The position numbers and the translations under genes were made by a program. From the NCBI GenBank assembly GCA_965218775.1, contig CBDCLS010000003.1:620001-684000 (forward strand): a DNA stretch of 64,000 bases, read 5' to 3'. Under the pieces are notes generated by a model that did no database searches, was not told the DNA's origin, and saw only the letters and a program-made list of their open reading frames with translations. Position 1 is the first letter of the stretch, and each line of letters opens with the position of its first letter. Positions 37,990 to 48,574 of this stretch are shown here, in pieces. Source of the DNA: CAUZIZ01 sp965218775. Lineage in GTDB: Bacteria > Acidobacteriota > UBA6911 > RPQK01 > JAJDTT01.

Positions 37990-38568
37990 CTATTTCTGAG
38001 CCTGCTCCAGGATCTTCTTGAGTTCCTGTCGGCCATAGAAGAGACGAGACTTGATCGTTCCTTCCGCTACGCTGAGCTGCAGTGCGATCTCGCGAATCGT
38101 GAACCCCTCCAGGTCGTGGAGACGGACCACCGACTGATGCCTCCGGCTTAGTCGACTCAGCGCCAGCTGCACTCGGTCTCGAATCTCTTGGGTATGGAAA
38201 GACTCCTCGGGAGTGTAGGCTGCGCGATCCTCCAGATTCACATCTTCTGAGATATCTTCGTCCGTCTGATTGCGATGCTTTTTGTTCTTTCGGATCATTT
38301 CCAAACAGACGTTGATGGTGATTCTGTTGATCCAAGTTCCAAGCTTCGAATCTCCTCGGAAGCACTTTGCGGCTCGAAAAACGTTGATGAAGGTCTCCTG
38401 GAGCGCGTCCCAGGCCGACTCCTCTTCCTTGAGAATTCTGAGAGCGGTTCGATAGATTCTTCCACGAAACTGGTCGAACAGCTCTTGGAAAGCCCCCTCT
38501 TCGCTTCTTTGGATGCGTGTCATCAATTGAATCTCGAAAGGTGTAAGACCTGCGGTGTAAGTTCCCAT
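37990..38568 (-). CDS. ECF-type RNA polymerase sigma factor
   Basis: This 192-residue protein starts at ATG 38568 with AAGGAGG five bases upstream. Region 2 reads FRGRIYRTALRILKEEESAW, DALQETFINVFRAAKCFRG and SKLGTWINRITINVCLEMIR; region 4 reads LSRLSRRHQSVVRLHDLEGF, TIREIALQLSVAEGTIKSRL. This is the two-domain ECF/SigW-like layout. No anti-sigma factor gene adjoins it, which is unusual; the neighbour downstream is a hypothetical protein and the upstream neighbour a two-component system. Target promoters cannot be predicted. Confidence 0.9.
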   Translation of the reverse strand: MGTYTAGLTPFEIQLMTRIQRSEEGAFQELFDQFRGRIYRTALRILKEEESAWDALQETFINVFRAAKCFRGDSKLGTWINRITINVCLEMIRKNKKHRNQTDEDISEDVNLEDRAAYTPEESFHTQEIRDRVQLALSRLSRRHQSVVRLHDLEGFTIREIALQLSVAEGTIKSRLFYGRQELKKILEQAQK

Positions 38569-38773
38569 ATCAACCTCCTTGTGCCCTCCCTTAAAGCAAG
38601 GTCCGTGCCAAAACGTTAACTAGTTGAAAACAAAGGACTAAGGTTGGAAGAGCCAGAAGGGACTGTCCAATAAATGGACACCCGTTGCCGGGCTGAGATG
38701 TGGTAAACCCTGAAGAATCAACAGGATAAGATCTGTAAAGAAAGTGGACAGCTACCGTTTAGTGTTTAGGCAC

Positions 38774-40186
38774 TTAACGGTGGCCGTACTGCTTGAGCTT
38801 GGCGATGATGGTTTGCCGACTGACCTGGAGGGCATCTGCCGCCCGACTTTTGTTGTTGCCGTGGGCTCTCAGGGCATCGAGAATCAACTCGCGCTCCAAG
38901 GCGGCCAGTTTTTCCTTCAGGGGGCCACGGGGATCCTTGGCTCCCTCTTTCACGCGGATCCGATCGGAGAGCCTGGAGGGAGGAATGGGGCGGCCGGGAT
39001 CGGCCAGGATCACGATGCGCTCGATCTCATTTTCAAGCTCCCTCACGTTCCCCGGCCAATCATACTCCCGGAGCATTTGGAGCGTGGTCGGCTCGAAGGT
39101 CAGGATCGACTTGTTGAGCCGCTCGCAGGAGCGCTTCACAAAGAACTCACTCAGGATATCGACGTCCTCCCTGCGGCCCCGTAGAGGAGGTACGAAGACG
39201 GCAAAGACGTTGAGCCGATAAAAGAGGTCCTGTCGGAACTCGCCTTCCTCTACCTGCTGGCTGAGGTTGCGGTTGGTCGAGGCAATGACGCGGACATCGA
39301 CGTCAATGGAAGCCTCGGCACCGACAGGATTAATCTCTCCTTCCTGAAGGACGCGAAGCAACTTGACCTGCAGATCAAGTGAAGCTTCGCCAATCTCATC
39401 CAGAAAGATTGTCCCGTCATGAGCCAGTTCGAAGTACCCTTTTCTGCTATCGATGGCGCCTGTGAAGGCCCCTTTTCGATGGCCGAAAAAGGCGCTCTCG
39501 ACCAGGTCGGCAGGAACTGCGCCACAATTGACCGGGACGAAAGGACCCTCTCGGCGAGGACTGTGCTCATGAACATAGCGGGCCAACAATTCCTTGCCTG
39601 TCCCTGTTTCTCCTTGCATCAAAACTGTTGAATCGGTGGGCACGACTCGATCCAGCGACTGCAGCAGCTCTCTCATCGCGTAGCTGCGATGGATAAGGCG
39701 GCGCGGCGAGTCCTGAAGAAACTCTACCTCTTCTCGCAGCTTCAGGTTTTCTCGCTCGAGGCGCTCATTGACCGAACCCAGTTCCTTCGCCAGCCGCTCC
39801 TGCTCCTGCTCCAACTCCCAGCGCCCCAGCTCCCCCAACACCACTTCCCGCAACGAGCTCGGATCCCAAGGCTTGGTGATGTAGCGGTGCACGTGTCCCT
39901 GGTTGATGGAATCCATCAAATCCTCAGTCTCGGTGTAGCCTGTCAGCACGATGCGGACGATATCCTCCCTGACTTCGAGCGACTTGCACAGTAGTTCAAC
40001 ACCGGTCATGCCGGGCATCCGTTGATCTGTGATCACGGCAGAGACGGGTATCTGGTGAAGCAGCTCCAGAGCGTCAGACCCGTTTCTCGCCTCGTAGACT
40101 TCAAAATCATCTACGAAGGTGCGCTTGAGCTTTTCCAGGTTTGCGGCTTCGTCGTCGACAATGAGCAGCTTGTGTTTTTCTGTCAT
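38774..40186 (-). CDS. NtrC-family sigma-54-dependent response regulator
   Basis: The ATG at 40186 overlaps the kinase stop (ATGA), giving 470 residues; the longer frame to 40231 is not supported. The receiver domain (residues 1-120) has the acidic pair LLIVDDE and phosphoacceptor aspartate in AVITDQRMPGMTG. The AAA+ domain has Walker A GETGTGKE, the sigma-54 contact loop GAFTGA and Walker B GTIFLDEIGE. The Fis-type helix-turn-helix ends the protein (ALQVSRQTIIAKLKQYG). When phosphorylated by the adjacent kinase it should activate sigma-54 promoters. Its targets are not evident in this window. Confidence 0.95.
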   Translation of the reverse strand: MTEKHKLLIVDDEAANLEKLKRTFVDDFEVYEARNGSDALELLHQIPVSAVITDQRMPGMTGVELLCKSLEVREDIVRIVLTGYTETEDLMDSINQGHVHRYITKPWDPSSLREVVLGELGRWELEQEQERLAKELGSVNERLERENLKLREEVEFLQDSPRRLIHRSYAMRELLQSLDRVVPTDSTVLMQGETGTGKELLARYVHEHSPRREGPFVPVNCGAVPADLVESAFFGHRKGAFTGAIDSRKGYFELAHDGTIFLDEIGEASLDLQVKLLRVLQEGEINPVGAEASIDVDVRVIASTNRNLSQQVEEGEFRQDLFYRLNVFAVFVPPLRGRREDVDILSEFFVKRSCERLNKSILTFEPTTLQMLREYDWPGNVRELENEIERIVILADPGRPIPPSRLSDRIRVKEGAKDPRGPLKEKLAALERELILDALRAHGNNKSRAADALQVSRQTIIAKLKQYGHR

Positions 40187-42351
40187 GGCTTTATGGGTAG
40201 CTCGATCCGGAAGGTGGTGCCTTGCTGCCACTTGCTCTCTACCTCGATGCTTCCCTTGTGCTGCTGGACGATTCCGTAGCTGATGCTCAGCCCGAGGCCT
40301 GTCCCCTCACCGACTGGCTTGGTCGTAAAGAAAGGCTCGAAAACCTTGGCCAGGTGCTTCTCGTCAATTCCCTGGCCGTTGTCTTCAATCTCAATGACAA
40401 CATGGCTTTCGTCGCCCTGAGTCCGAATCCAGATATCACCCTCCTGTGGAATTGCTTGACAGGCATTTGAGAGCAGATTCATGAATACCTGGCTCATGCC
40501 GCCGGGGTGACATTCGACCTCTGGCAGTGCTCCATATTCCTTGTGCAGGTGGATGCGATCCCGGTATTCGTTCTGGAGCAGGTTGAGGGCCAGGTTGAGA
40601 GGTTCATGAATGTCGACGGTCCGGGTCTGATCCACATCCATGCGGGAGAAGGCGCGGAGATCGCCGATGATCGCATGGATCCGCTCGGCTCCCTCTTCAA
40701 AGTTTTCGATCAGGCGGTCCAGGTCCTCCGTCACGAAAGCGTAGTTGATCTCCTCTCGAAACGACTCCGCCTTCTTCCTGGCTCGTTCATCGAGATCACG
40801 CTGTTGTTCGTAGAACTGGATCAAGCCCCTGAGCTTTTCGATGTATTTCCTCAAAAAATCGGTATTCCCATAGATGAAATTCAACGGATTCTTGATTTCG
40901 TGTGCTATCCCGGCAACCAACTGACCCAACGAGGCCATCTTCTCACTCTGGACCAGCTGCACCTGAGTTTCTTTGAGCTCCTGGTAGGCCTGCCGAACCT
41001 CTTCGCTGGACTCCTTCAGCTCCCTCGTCCTCTCATCAACCTTCTCCTCTAGCCTCCGGTTCAGCTCCTGCAGGGCCTGACTCCGATCCTGCAGGGACTG
41101 AGCCATTTCATTGAAGGTCTTGGCTAGATTGCCCACCTCATCCTGGCCTGAGACCTCGACCCGTTGGTTGAGATCGCCATCGGCTACGATCCTGGCGCTT
41201 CGGGTCAACTCCTTGAGCGGAACCGCAATCCGACGTGCAATCGAGTAGGTGAGCAGAGCGACCAACACGGTCGCAACGGAAACGAACCAGAGGAGAATAT
41301 TCTTCAGGTCCTGGACCGGAGCGAAAATGTCCTCTTCATCGATTCCTACACCACAGATCCATCGAAAAAACTCGTGGTTCACCCTCGCCATACCGCTGAT
41401 CTTCGGTGTCCCCCGAGGGTATTCATAGGAATAATGGGTGGAGCCCTCCGCCACCGCCTCTTGCAATTCATCCAGTTTGTGATCTTCGATAAGTCGCGAG
41501 CCGTAGTTGTGTGTGCTAGAAACATATTCCGGATTGGAGTAACTCCGATTTTGCCGATACTTGTGTCCGATGACCGTGTTCACGTCCCGGCCCCACATGA
41601 AGGCGTAGCCCGAAGGTAGGGAGTGTTGTTCCAGATCCTCTTCCACCTTGTCCAGAAGCGCTTGGACGTACTCCCAATTCATCAGGGCCAGGATCCCCCC
41701 AATGATCTCGCCGTCTCGATCCAGGACAGGATAGGCGAAGCCTATTGAGTACTGCCGGGCCGAATCGTCATCATGGTATTCGTACATCGGTTGGACCAGT
41801 GACGAGAGATGCCAATCGAGAAAGCCCACCTCTCCGCTCCGCACCTGCTCCAACCAAGCGGAGTCCTTGGTATAGGAAAGGAGCTGCTCGCCCACCAGCT
41901 TCTGCAAGCGAGCCTCGTCCAGATGCTCCTCCGGACTCCTCCTGTTCCGGTCGATGCTGTTGGTCAGCACCAAACGCCCCTCAAGGTCGAATAGACAGAT
42001 CAGGTCGTACACCTCATGAACCTGGACCAGCTTATTCAGCAGCGGCTGGGGACGATTGGCGGATCGATCCAATAGATACTCGCGAAAACGACCGAAGAGC
42101 GTCATCGCCTTGACTTCCTCTTCCTTCTCCAGGATCGTGAGTTGAACCGTGTCGGCGATATCGCGCGCGATCTGCTCTACATAAAGGACAGTCCTGTCTT
42201 CGGTGATCCGCTTCTTGGCCTGAAAATAGGAAAAAACCGAAATCGCAATCAGAATCAGAAAAAGCGGCAGGATGAGGAGAGCCAGCTTGCGCCGCAGGCT
42301 ACCCCAGAAGAACGGCACCACCTTGCTCCAGAGCCCGGTCCAAAAACTCAT
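40183..42351 (-). CDS. Membrane-bound sensor histidine kinase
   Basis: This 722-residue protein has a transmembrane helix at about 20-41 (LALLILPLFLILIAISVFSY), an extracytoplasmic dCache-like sensor to about 335, a second helix (ILLWFVSVATVLVALLTYSI), a HAMP domain (IAVPLKELTRSARIVADGDL) and a coiled coil. The dimerisation box with phospho-histidine is IAHEIKNPLNF. The ATPase domain has NLLSNACQAIP, IEDNGQGID and GEGTGLGLSISYGI. It senses an unknown periplasmic ligand and phosphorylates the NtrC-type regulator whose gene it overlaps by four bases. Confidence 0.95.
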   Translation of the reverse strand: MSFWTGLWSKVVPFFWGSLRRKLALLILPLFLILIAISVFSYFQAKKRITEDRTVLYVEQIARDIADTVQLTILEKEEEVKAMTLFGRFREYLLDRSANRPQPLLNKLVQVHEVYDLICLFDLEGRLVLTNSIDRNRRSPEEHLDEARLQKLVGEQLLSYTKDSAWLEQVRSGEVGFLDWHLSSLVQPMYEYHDDDSARQYSIGFAYPVLDRDGEIIGGILALMNWEYVQALLDKVEEDLEQHSLPSGYAFMWGRDVNTVIGHKYRQNRSYSNPEYVSSTHNYGSRLIEDHKLDELQEAVAEGSTHYSYEYPRGTPKISGMARVNHEFFRWICGVGIDEEDIFAPVQDLKNILLWFVSVATVLVALLTYSIARRIAVPLKELTRSARIVADGDLNQRVEVSGQDEVGNLAKTFNEMAQSLQDRSQALQELNRRLEEKVDERTRELKESSEEVRQAYQELKETQVQLVQSEKMASLGQLVAGIAHEIKNPLNFIYGNTDFLRKYIEKLRGLIQFYEQQRDLDERARKKAESFREEINYAFVTEDLDRLIENFEEGAERIHAIIGDLRAFSRMDVDQTRTVDIHEPLNLALNLLQNEYRDRIHLHKEYGALPEVECHPGGMSQVFMNLLSNACQAIPQEGDIWIRTQGDESHVVIEIEDNGQGIDEKHLAKVFEPFFTTKPVGEGTGLGLSISYGIVQQHKGSIEVESKWQQGTTFRIELPIKP

Positions 42352-42545
42352 GAGAAAAGCACCAGGAAAGTCAATAATGTTAACAGTGTACTGACAATTT
42401 AACTTACATTCAATCTCGCGGTCAAATCCGGGTCGGCTTTGGATGGTCCGCCCCTCTACCCCCTGGCGCCATCCGCTTGCTCCGGAGCTTCTTCCTGTTG
42501 TACATTGCAGAGTGTGGATCCTGCGTTTTGATACATGGGGTATTC

Positions 42546-43127
42546 ATGTTGAAGCGGTTGGGAAAACTGAGAGCCAGGATAAATCCTAAAAGTGTTCTAA
42601 TCGTTGGGATACCCGTTCTGCTCTTATTAATTGTCTCGCGCTTCTCCGTCCCTTTTTCATCTGCTGAAACCGACGGAGCCCTCTGGGTTCCGGTGAGTGA
42701 GCGCCCGAGCGTGGATCTATCCGGCTTCTTGACCACCCTCGGGGGCGAAAAGGTAGCGTTGGAGGATCTCCGAAACAAAGCGCTCTTACTCAACGTCTGG
42801 GCAACCTGGTGTGGTCCTTGTCGGATAGAGATGCCGTTTCTAGCGGAGCTTCATGAGAATCTCTCGGATGAGGGATTGACGATTGTGGCAATCAGTAGTG
42901 AAGACCCCAAGGCAGTGCAGGCCTATCTCGATGAGACCCAAGTTGATCACCCATTCCCACTGCTCCTGGATACGGACGGTATCCTGTCAGGCCGCTTTGG
43001 TGTCTATGGACTCCCCACGACTATCGTGATTGACCCGGAAGGCAGACTGGCCCTGCGGCACGTAGGCATCTATTCCTGGAACTCTCCGAAGGTCGTTCGT
43101 GGTCTTCGCCGACTGATGGGCGAATGA
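42546..43127 (+). CDS. TlpA/ResA-like membrane-anchored thioredoxin
   Basis: From ATG 42546 the protein has 193 residues with one N-terminal transmembrane helix (PKSVLIVGIPVLLLLIVS) and a periplasmic thioredoxin fold. An upstream in-frame ATG at 42477 would add 23 residues. The redox motif is NVWATWCGPCRIEMPFL and the cis-proline loop is FGVYGLPTTIVIDPEG, the AhpC/TSA-Redoxin class of TlpA proteins. The likely role is reduction of disulfides, for example in cytochrome c maturation. The stop overlaps the thrC start (ATGA). Confidence 0.85.
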   Translation: MLKRLGKLRARINPKSVLIVGIPVLLLLIVSRFSVPFSSAETDGALWVPVSERPSVDLSGFLTTLGGEKVALEDLRNKALLLNVWATWCGPCRIEMPFLAELHENLSDEGLTIVAISSEDPKAVQAYLDETQVDHPFPLLLDTDGILSGRFGVYGLPTTIVIDPEGRLALRHVGIYSWNSPKVVRGLRRLMGE

Positions 43128-44488
43128 ACTCATCTTTCTTCTTTCGCTGCATCAATCAATCCTGCCAGTGCCAGTTTGACATCAACGAGAAACTCTACCA
43201 GTGCCCGGCCTGCTCGGATCTGCTGGATATCGCCTACGACTTTGCGCCGGTCGATGTGGATCAGCTCAAGGCGGCTTTCTCTCGGCGCAGGATTTCCTCG
43301 GATCTGCTGGACGTCAGCAGCGTCTGGCGCTATCGGGAATTTCTTCCCTTTAGGGACGAGGATCTACGCCATGTCGTCACCCTGGGAGAGGGCAATAGCC
43401 CTATCCTGGAGGTGCCGCGTTGCGCCAAGTATGTCGGTCTGGACCGGCTTCGGATCAAGCATCTGGGCTGGAACCCAAGTGGTTCCTTCAAGGACTACGG
43501 GATGACCGTCGCGGTCTCTCAGGCCCGCAAGCTCAATTCCCAGGTAGTCGCCTGTGCCTCGACTGGAAACACCTCAGCCTCCATGGCTGCCTACTGTGCT
43601 CGCACCAACCTGCGGGCAGTCGTCTTCATTCCGGAGGGCCAGATCGCCTACGGCAAGCTCTCGCAGGCTCTGGACTATGGAGCCCTGACGCTGCAGATTC
43701 GTGGAAGCTTTGATACCGCTATGAGGTTGGTTCAAGAGCTTGGTCGGGAAACGGATCTGTACCTGATGAATTCCATCAATCCTTTCCGGCTCGAGGGACA
43801 GAAGATCGCCATCGTCGAGCTTTTGGACCAACTAGACTGGAAGATTCCCGACCGGATCGTGGTCCCCGGTGGTAATCTGGGTAACAGTTCTTCCTATGGA
43901 AAGATCCTGATGGAGCTGAAGGAGTTGGGCTTCATCGATAGGGTTCCCCGAATCACGATCATTCAGGCCGAGGGAGCTGATCCCCTGTACCGTACGCTCG
44001 TGACCAGCTCTGAAGAGCTGGTTCCCGTAACCGACGCCTGGACGCTGGCGAGTGCTATCAAGATCGGTCAGCCGATTAGCTGGAAGAAGGCGGTTCGGGC
44101 GCTGCAGTTCTCCGATGGCTGGTGCGACAAGGTCAACGAGCAGGAGATCGCCGACGCCAAGGCGATCCTGGGCCTTGACGGTATCGGCTGCGAGCCTGCC
44201 TCGGCCACGACCATTGCGGGATTGAAGACGATGCTGGCCTTGACCCATGAGGCTCAACCCCAAGTGACCATCGACCCGGGCGAAGATGTCGTCGCTATTC
44301 TGACCGGACACCAACTGAAGGATCCGGAGTATACAGTCAACTACCATTTGGACAACCTTTACCAGCACGCGAGCTATGAGAACGTGCTGGTGGAGAAAAC
44401 GGGTAAGTTGACGTCCACTCATGCTAATAAGCCAATCGAAATCGACCCTGACAAGGAAGAGATTCTGCGCTTGCTTGAGCTGACATAG
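43124..44488 (+). CDS. thrC: Threonine synthase
   Basis: This 454-residue PLP enzyme converts O-phosphohomoserine to threonine. The N-terminus carries a small zinc-ribbon-like cluster (CINQSCQCQF, YQCPACSDLL). The PLP lysine is in WNPSGSFKDYGM, the phosphate-binding loop in ACASTGNTSASMAAYCA and the glycine loop in VPGGNLGNSSSYGKIL. The product continues normally to the C-terminus. It overlaps the TlpA-like gene by four bases and precedes the MoxR-like/VWA pair. No other threonine-pathway gene lies near. Confidence 0.93.
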   Translation: MNSSFFFRCINQSCQCQFDINEKLYQCPACSDLLDIAYDFAPVDVDQLKAAFSRRRISSDLLDVSSVWRYREFLPFRDEDLRHVVTLGEGNSPILEVPRCAKYVGLDRLRIKHLGWNPSGSFKDYGMTVAVSQARKLNSQVVACASTGNTSASMAAYCARTNLRAVVFIPEGQIAYGKLSQALDYGALTLQIRGSFDTAMRLVQELGRETDLYLMNSINPFRLEGQKIAIVELLDQLDWKIPDRIVVPGGNLGNSSSYGKILMELKELGFIDRVPRITIIQAEGADPLYRTLVTSSEELVPVTDAWTLASAIKIGQPISWKKAVRALQFSDGWCDKVNEQEIADAKAILGLDGIGCEPASATTIAGLKTMLALTHEAQPQVTIDPGEDVVAILTGHQLKDPEYTVNYHLDNLYQHASYENVLVEKTGKLTSTHANKPIEIDPDKEEILRLLELT

Positions 44489-44562
44489 TACACAGGTTCA
44501 GAGTACCCAGCACTTCTTGGTGCCACTCCCGTTGGACCTTTTCTGGAGAAACACAAATCGTA

Positions 44563-46050
<1,488 letters not shown>

Positions 46051-46062
46051 GCCCGTTCTGAA

Positions 46063-47313
46063 ATGGCCAAATTTCGATACAGCAAATTCGTTCCCAGCCT
46101 GGCGGACGAGGTCGACCTAGAGCAGCTACTGGAGCAGCTCAAAGACTTCTTTTTTGACAGTGGGTTCTATTCCCAGTTCTATCCTCAAGGAGACCCTTCG
46201 CTGGCAGATCTGCATCGGGCACTGGCTGAGATCCTGAGCGCGAACGAGCTCTTGCCTGAGTCGTGGCGTGAGCCGCTGAAGAAGTTCGCAGAGGATCAGG
46301 CGAACGAGCTTACGCAAGAGATTCAGGACCTTCTTGACCGCATCCTCGAGCGCCTTACCGAGGAGGGTTACCTCCAAGTCCAGTCGGATGAAGGCTCCGG
46401 ACAACACCCATCAAGCGATGCGGGAAGCACCGGAGATGCGGCCGTGACCGTGAAGTTCGAGCTCACAAGCAAGGGAATCGATTTTCTGGGCTACAAGACC
46501 CTGGGAGAGCTTCTGAGCTCCTTGGGACACAGCAGTTTCGGAAGCCATGAGACCGACCAGCTGGCCACGGGTGTGCAAGCGGATGCACCTAGCAAGACTT
46601 ACGAATTTGGAGACACCTTGAATCTGGACATCAGCGAAACCTTACTGAATTCGGTGCGAAGGGCCGGGCTCCAGATTCCGCTTTCGCTCGAGTACAGCGA
46701 CCTGATGGTCTACCAAACCGACTACCAGAGTTCTTGCGCGACGGTGCTCATGCTCGATTGCAGCCACAGCATGATCCTCTATGGTGAGGATCGGTTTACA
46801 CCCGCGAAGAACGTGGCGCTGGGACTTGCCCATCTCATCCGTTCCCGGTTCCCCGGCGACTCGCTCCACATCGTGTTGTTCCACGACTCTGCCCAGGAGA
46901 TTCCCCTGGTAAAGCTCCCCTCGATCAAAATTGGCCCCTACCATACCAATACCTGCGAAGGCCTGCGTCTCTCGCGCCGAATTCTTCTGAATCAGAAGAA
47001 GGAAATGCGGCAGATCATCATGATCACGGATGGCAAGCCCTCAGCGATTACCTTGAGTGACGGACGCATCTACAAGAATCCGTTCGGCCTCGATCCCCTG
47101 ATTCTCCGGCAGACGTTCGCCGAGGTGGCCAACTGCCGCAACTCGGGAATCCTGATCAATACGTTCATGTTGGCGCGAGACTACTACCTGGTTGAATTCA
47201 TCAAGCGAGTCTCACAGATCTGCCGCGGAAAGGCCTATTTCACCTCCACGCTAAACCTGGGCGACTATTTGCTCATGGACTTTATGACCAAGAAAGCAAG
47301 GAGTATCCACTAG
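46063..47313 (+). CDS. VWA-domain protein, partner of the MoxR-like ATPase
   Basis: This 416-residue soluble protein has an acidic, helical N-terminal half (DLEQLLEQLKDFFFDSGFYS, ANELTQEIQDLLDRILERLT) and a C-terminal von Willebrand A domain from about residue 220. The metal-ion site reads LMLDCSHSMILYGEDRFTPA, with D-x-S-x-S intact; the later MIDAS aspartate is in IIMITDGKPSAI. MoxR-type ATPases and VWA proteins commonly act as pairs that remodel or metallate a client complex. The client gene is not apparent here: the next gene is a sigma factor, the previous thrC. Confidence 0.88.
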   Translation: MAKFRYSKFVPSLADEVDLEQLLEQLKDFFFDSGFYSQFYPQGDPSLADLHRALAEILSANELLPESWREPLKKFAEDQANELTQEIQDLLDRILERLTEEGYLQVQSDEGSGQHPSSDAGSTGDAAVTVKFELTSKGIDFLGYKTLGELLSSLGHSSFGSHETDQLATGVQADAPSKTYEFGDTLNLDISETLLNSVRRAGLQIPLSLEYSDLMVYQTDYQSSCATVLMLDCSHSMILYGEDRFTPAKNVALGLAHLIRSRFPGDSLHIVLFHDSAQEIPLVKLPSIKIGPYHTNTCEGLRLSRRILLNQKKEMRQIIMITDGKPSAITLSDGRIYKNPFGLDPLILRQTFAEVANCRNSGILINTFMLARDYYLVEFIKRVSQICRGKAYFTSTLNLGDYLLMDFMTKKARSIH

Positions 47314-47392
47314 CAGCTAGAGGCGTCCTTCAGCATCAGCGCGTTTGGGCCTTCCTCCCGAGACTCTGCCCAAAGTGGTAACATGAGGGGCC

Positions 47393-48361
47393 ATGCCGGT
47401 CGAGCCAGTTGACGAGTCTACCCCCGAAAGCGAACAGCAAGAGCTCATTGCGATTCTGGGCGAAAAAGCAGAAAAACTTCCTGCTGAGGATCAGATCAAG
47501 CTTTCCCGTCTGGACCCCTTTCGGCGCTATCTCCTGGAGATAAGCCAATTCGAACCCCTTAGCCCCGAGGAAGAACATCGGCTGGCGGTCCGCTACCGAG
47601 AAAATGAGGATCAGGACGCCGCCTACCAGCTAGTCACCTCCAACCTGCGACTCGTCGTCAAGGTTGCGATGATCTACCGCAGCGTCTACTTCAATGTCAT
47701 GGATTTGATTCAGGAGGGGAATATCGGGTTGATCGAGGCGATGAAACGATTCGATCCCTACAAGGGAGCACGTCTTCCGACATATGCTTCCTGGTGGATC
47801 AAAGCCTACATCATCAAGTTCATCCTCGACAATTTTCGAATCGTGCGCGTGGGGACTACCAACGAGAGGCGGAAACTTCTTTTCAACCTCAGGAAGGAGA
47901 AGGAGCGTCTGAGCCTGCAGGGAATCGAACCCACACCAGCACGCATCGCCAAGCGATTGAACGTCAGCGTTGAAAACGTGAAAGATATCGAGCAAAACAT
48001 GGAGTCGTCCGATCTGAGCCTCAACAGCTACACCAACTCGGATCAGTCCATCCAGTACCTGGACACCCTCAGGGCTACGGAGGAACTGGTTGACGAAAAG
48101 ATCGCTCGGGGGGAGCTCCAGAAATTGTTCTCTGACAAGATCCAGGAATTTGCGCAAACCCTGAGCGAGCGAGAACAATACATCCTATCTGAACGACTCA
48201 TCGCCCAGGAGCCGAAGACGCTTCAGGAGATCGCCAATCGCTTCGGAGTGACTCGTGAGGCCATCCGGCTGAACGAAAAGGGTCTGGTCAAGAAGATCAA
48301 GGTCTATATGCAAGATTCACTCAGCAAGGTGACAGACGTCGAATTCAGTCTGATCGCCTAA
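47393..48361 (+). CDS. rpoH: Heat-shock-type sigma factor (RpoH-like)
   Basis: This 322-residue sigma-70-family protein lacks region 1.1. Region 2 reads TSNLRLVVKVAMIYRSVYFN, VMDLIQEGNIGLIEAMKRFD and YKGARLPTYASWWIKAYI. The segment RRKLLFNLRKEKERL matches the diagnostic RpoH box (QRKLFFNLR-type). Region 4 ends with EIANRFGVTREAIRLNEKGL. A sigma factor of heat-shock type directly after a MoxR/VWA pair suggests that chaperone systems here are grouped. It is convergent with queA across an inverted repeat. Confidence 0.88.
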   Translation: MPVEPVDESTPESEQQELIAILGEKAEKLPAEDQIKLSRLDPFRRYLLEISQFEPLSPEEEHRLAVRYRENEDQDAAYQLVTSNLRLVVKVAMIYRSVYFNVMDLIQEGNIGLIEAMKRFDPYKGARLPTYASWWIKAYIIKFILDNFRIVRVGTTNERRKLLFNLRKEKERLSLQGIEPTPARIAKRLNVSVENVKDIEQNMESSDLSLNSYTNSDQSIQYLDTLRATEELVDEKIARGELQKLFSDKIQEFAQTLSEREQYILSERLIAQEPKTLQEIANRFGVTREAIRLNEKGLVKKIKVYMQDSLSKVTDVEFSLIA

Positions 48362-48368
48362 CCCAACT

Positions 48369-48554
48369 CCTGCCCCTCTTCCCTTGCCTCTGCCTCCACA
48401 CATTCGCTTGCTTTGAACGCTGCCGACCAGAAAACGAGAGATGAATACCCGAAACGGGAAGCGCGGGAGGAGAGGTAAATGAGAGAGCGAGGGAAAATGC
48501 AGAGGTAGAGGCAAAGGCAGAAGCAGAGGTAGAGGCAAGGAAAGAGAGGGCAGG
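48369..48554. repeat. Long imperfect inverted repeat between convergent genes
   Basis: The arm CCTGCCCCTCTTCCCTTGCC (from 48369) pairs with the complement of 48526-48554 (CCTGCCCTCTCTTTCCTTGC reversed), about 28 bases with a few mismatches. Inside the right side, the phrase AGAGGTAGAGGCAA repeats with a 24-base period (48501-48514 and 48525-48538). It lies between the convergent rpoH-like gene and queA and may terminate both, although no U-tract is visible. Confidence 0.55.
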
Positions 48555-48574
48555 GAATCCGAGAGACGCTTCTT

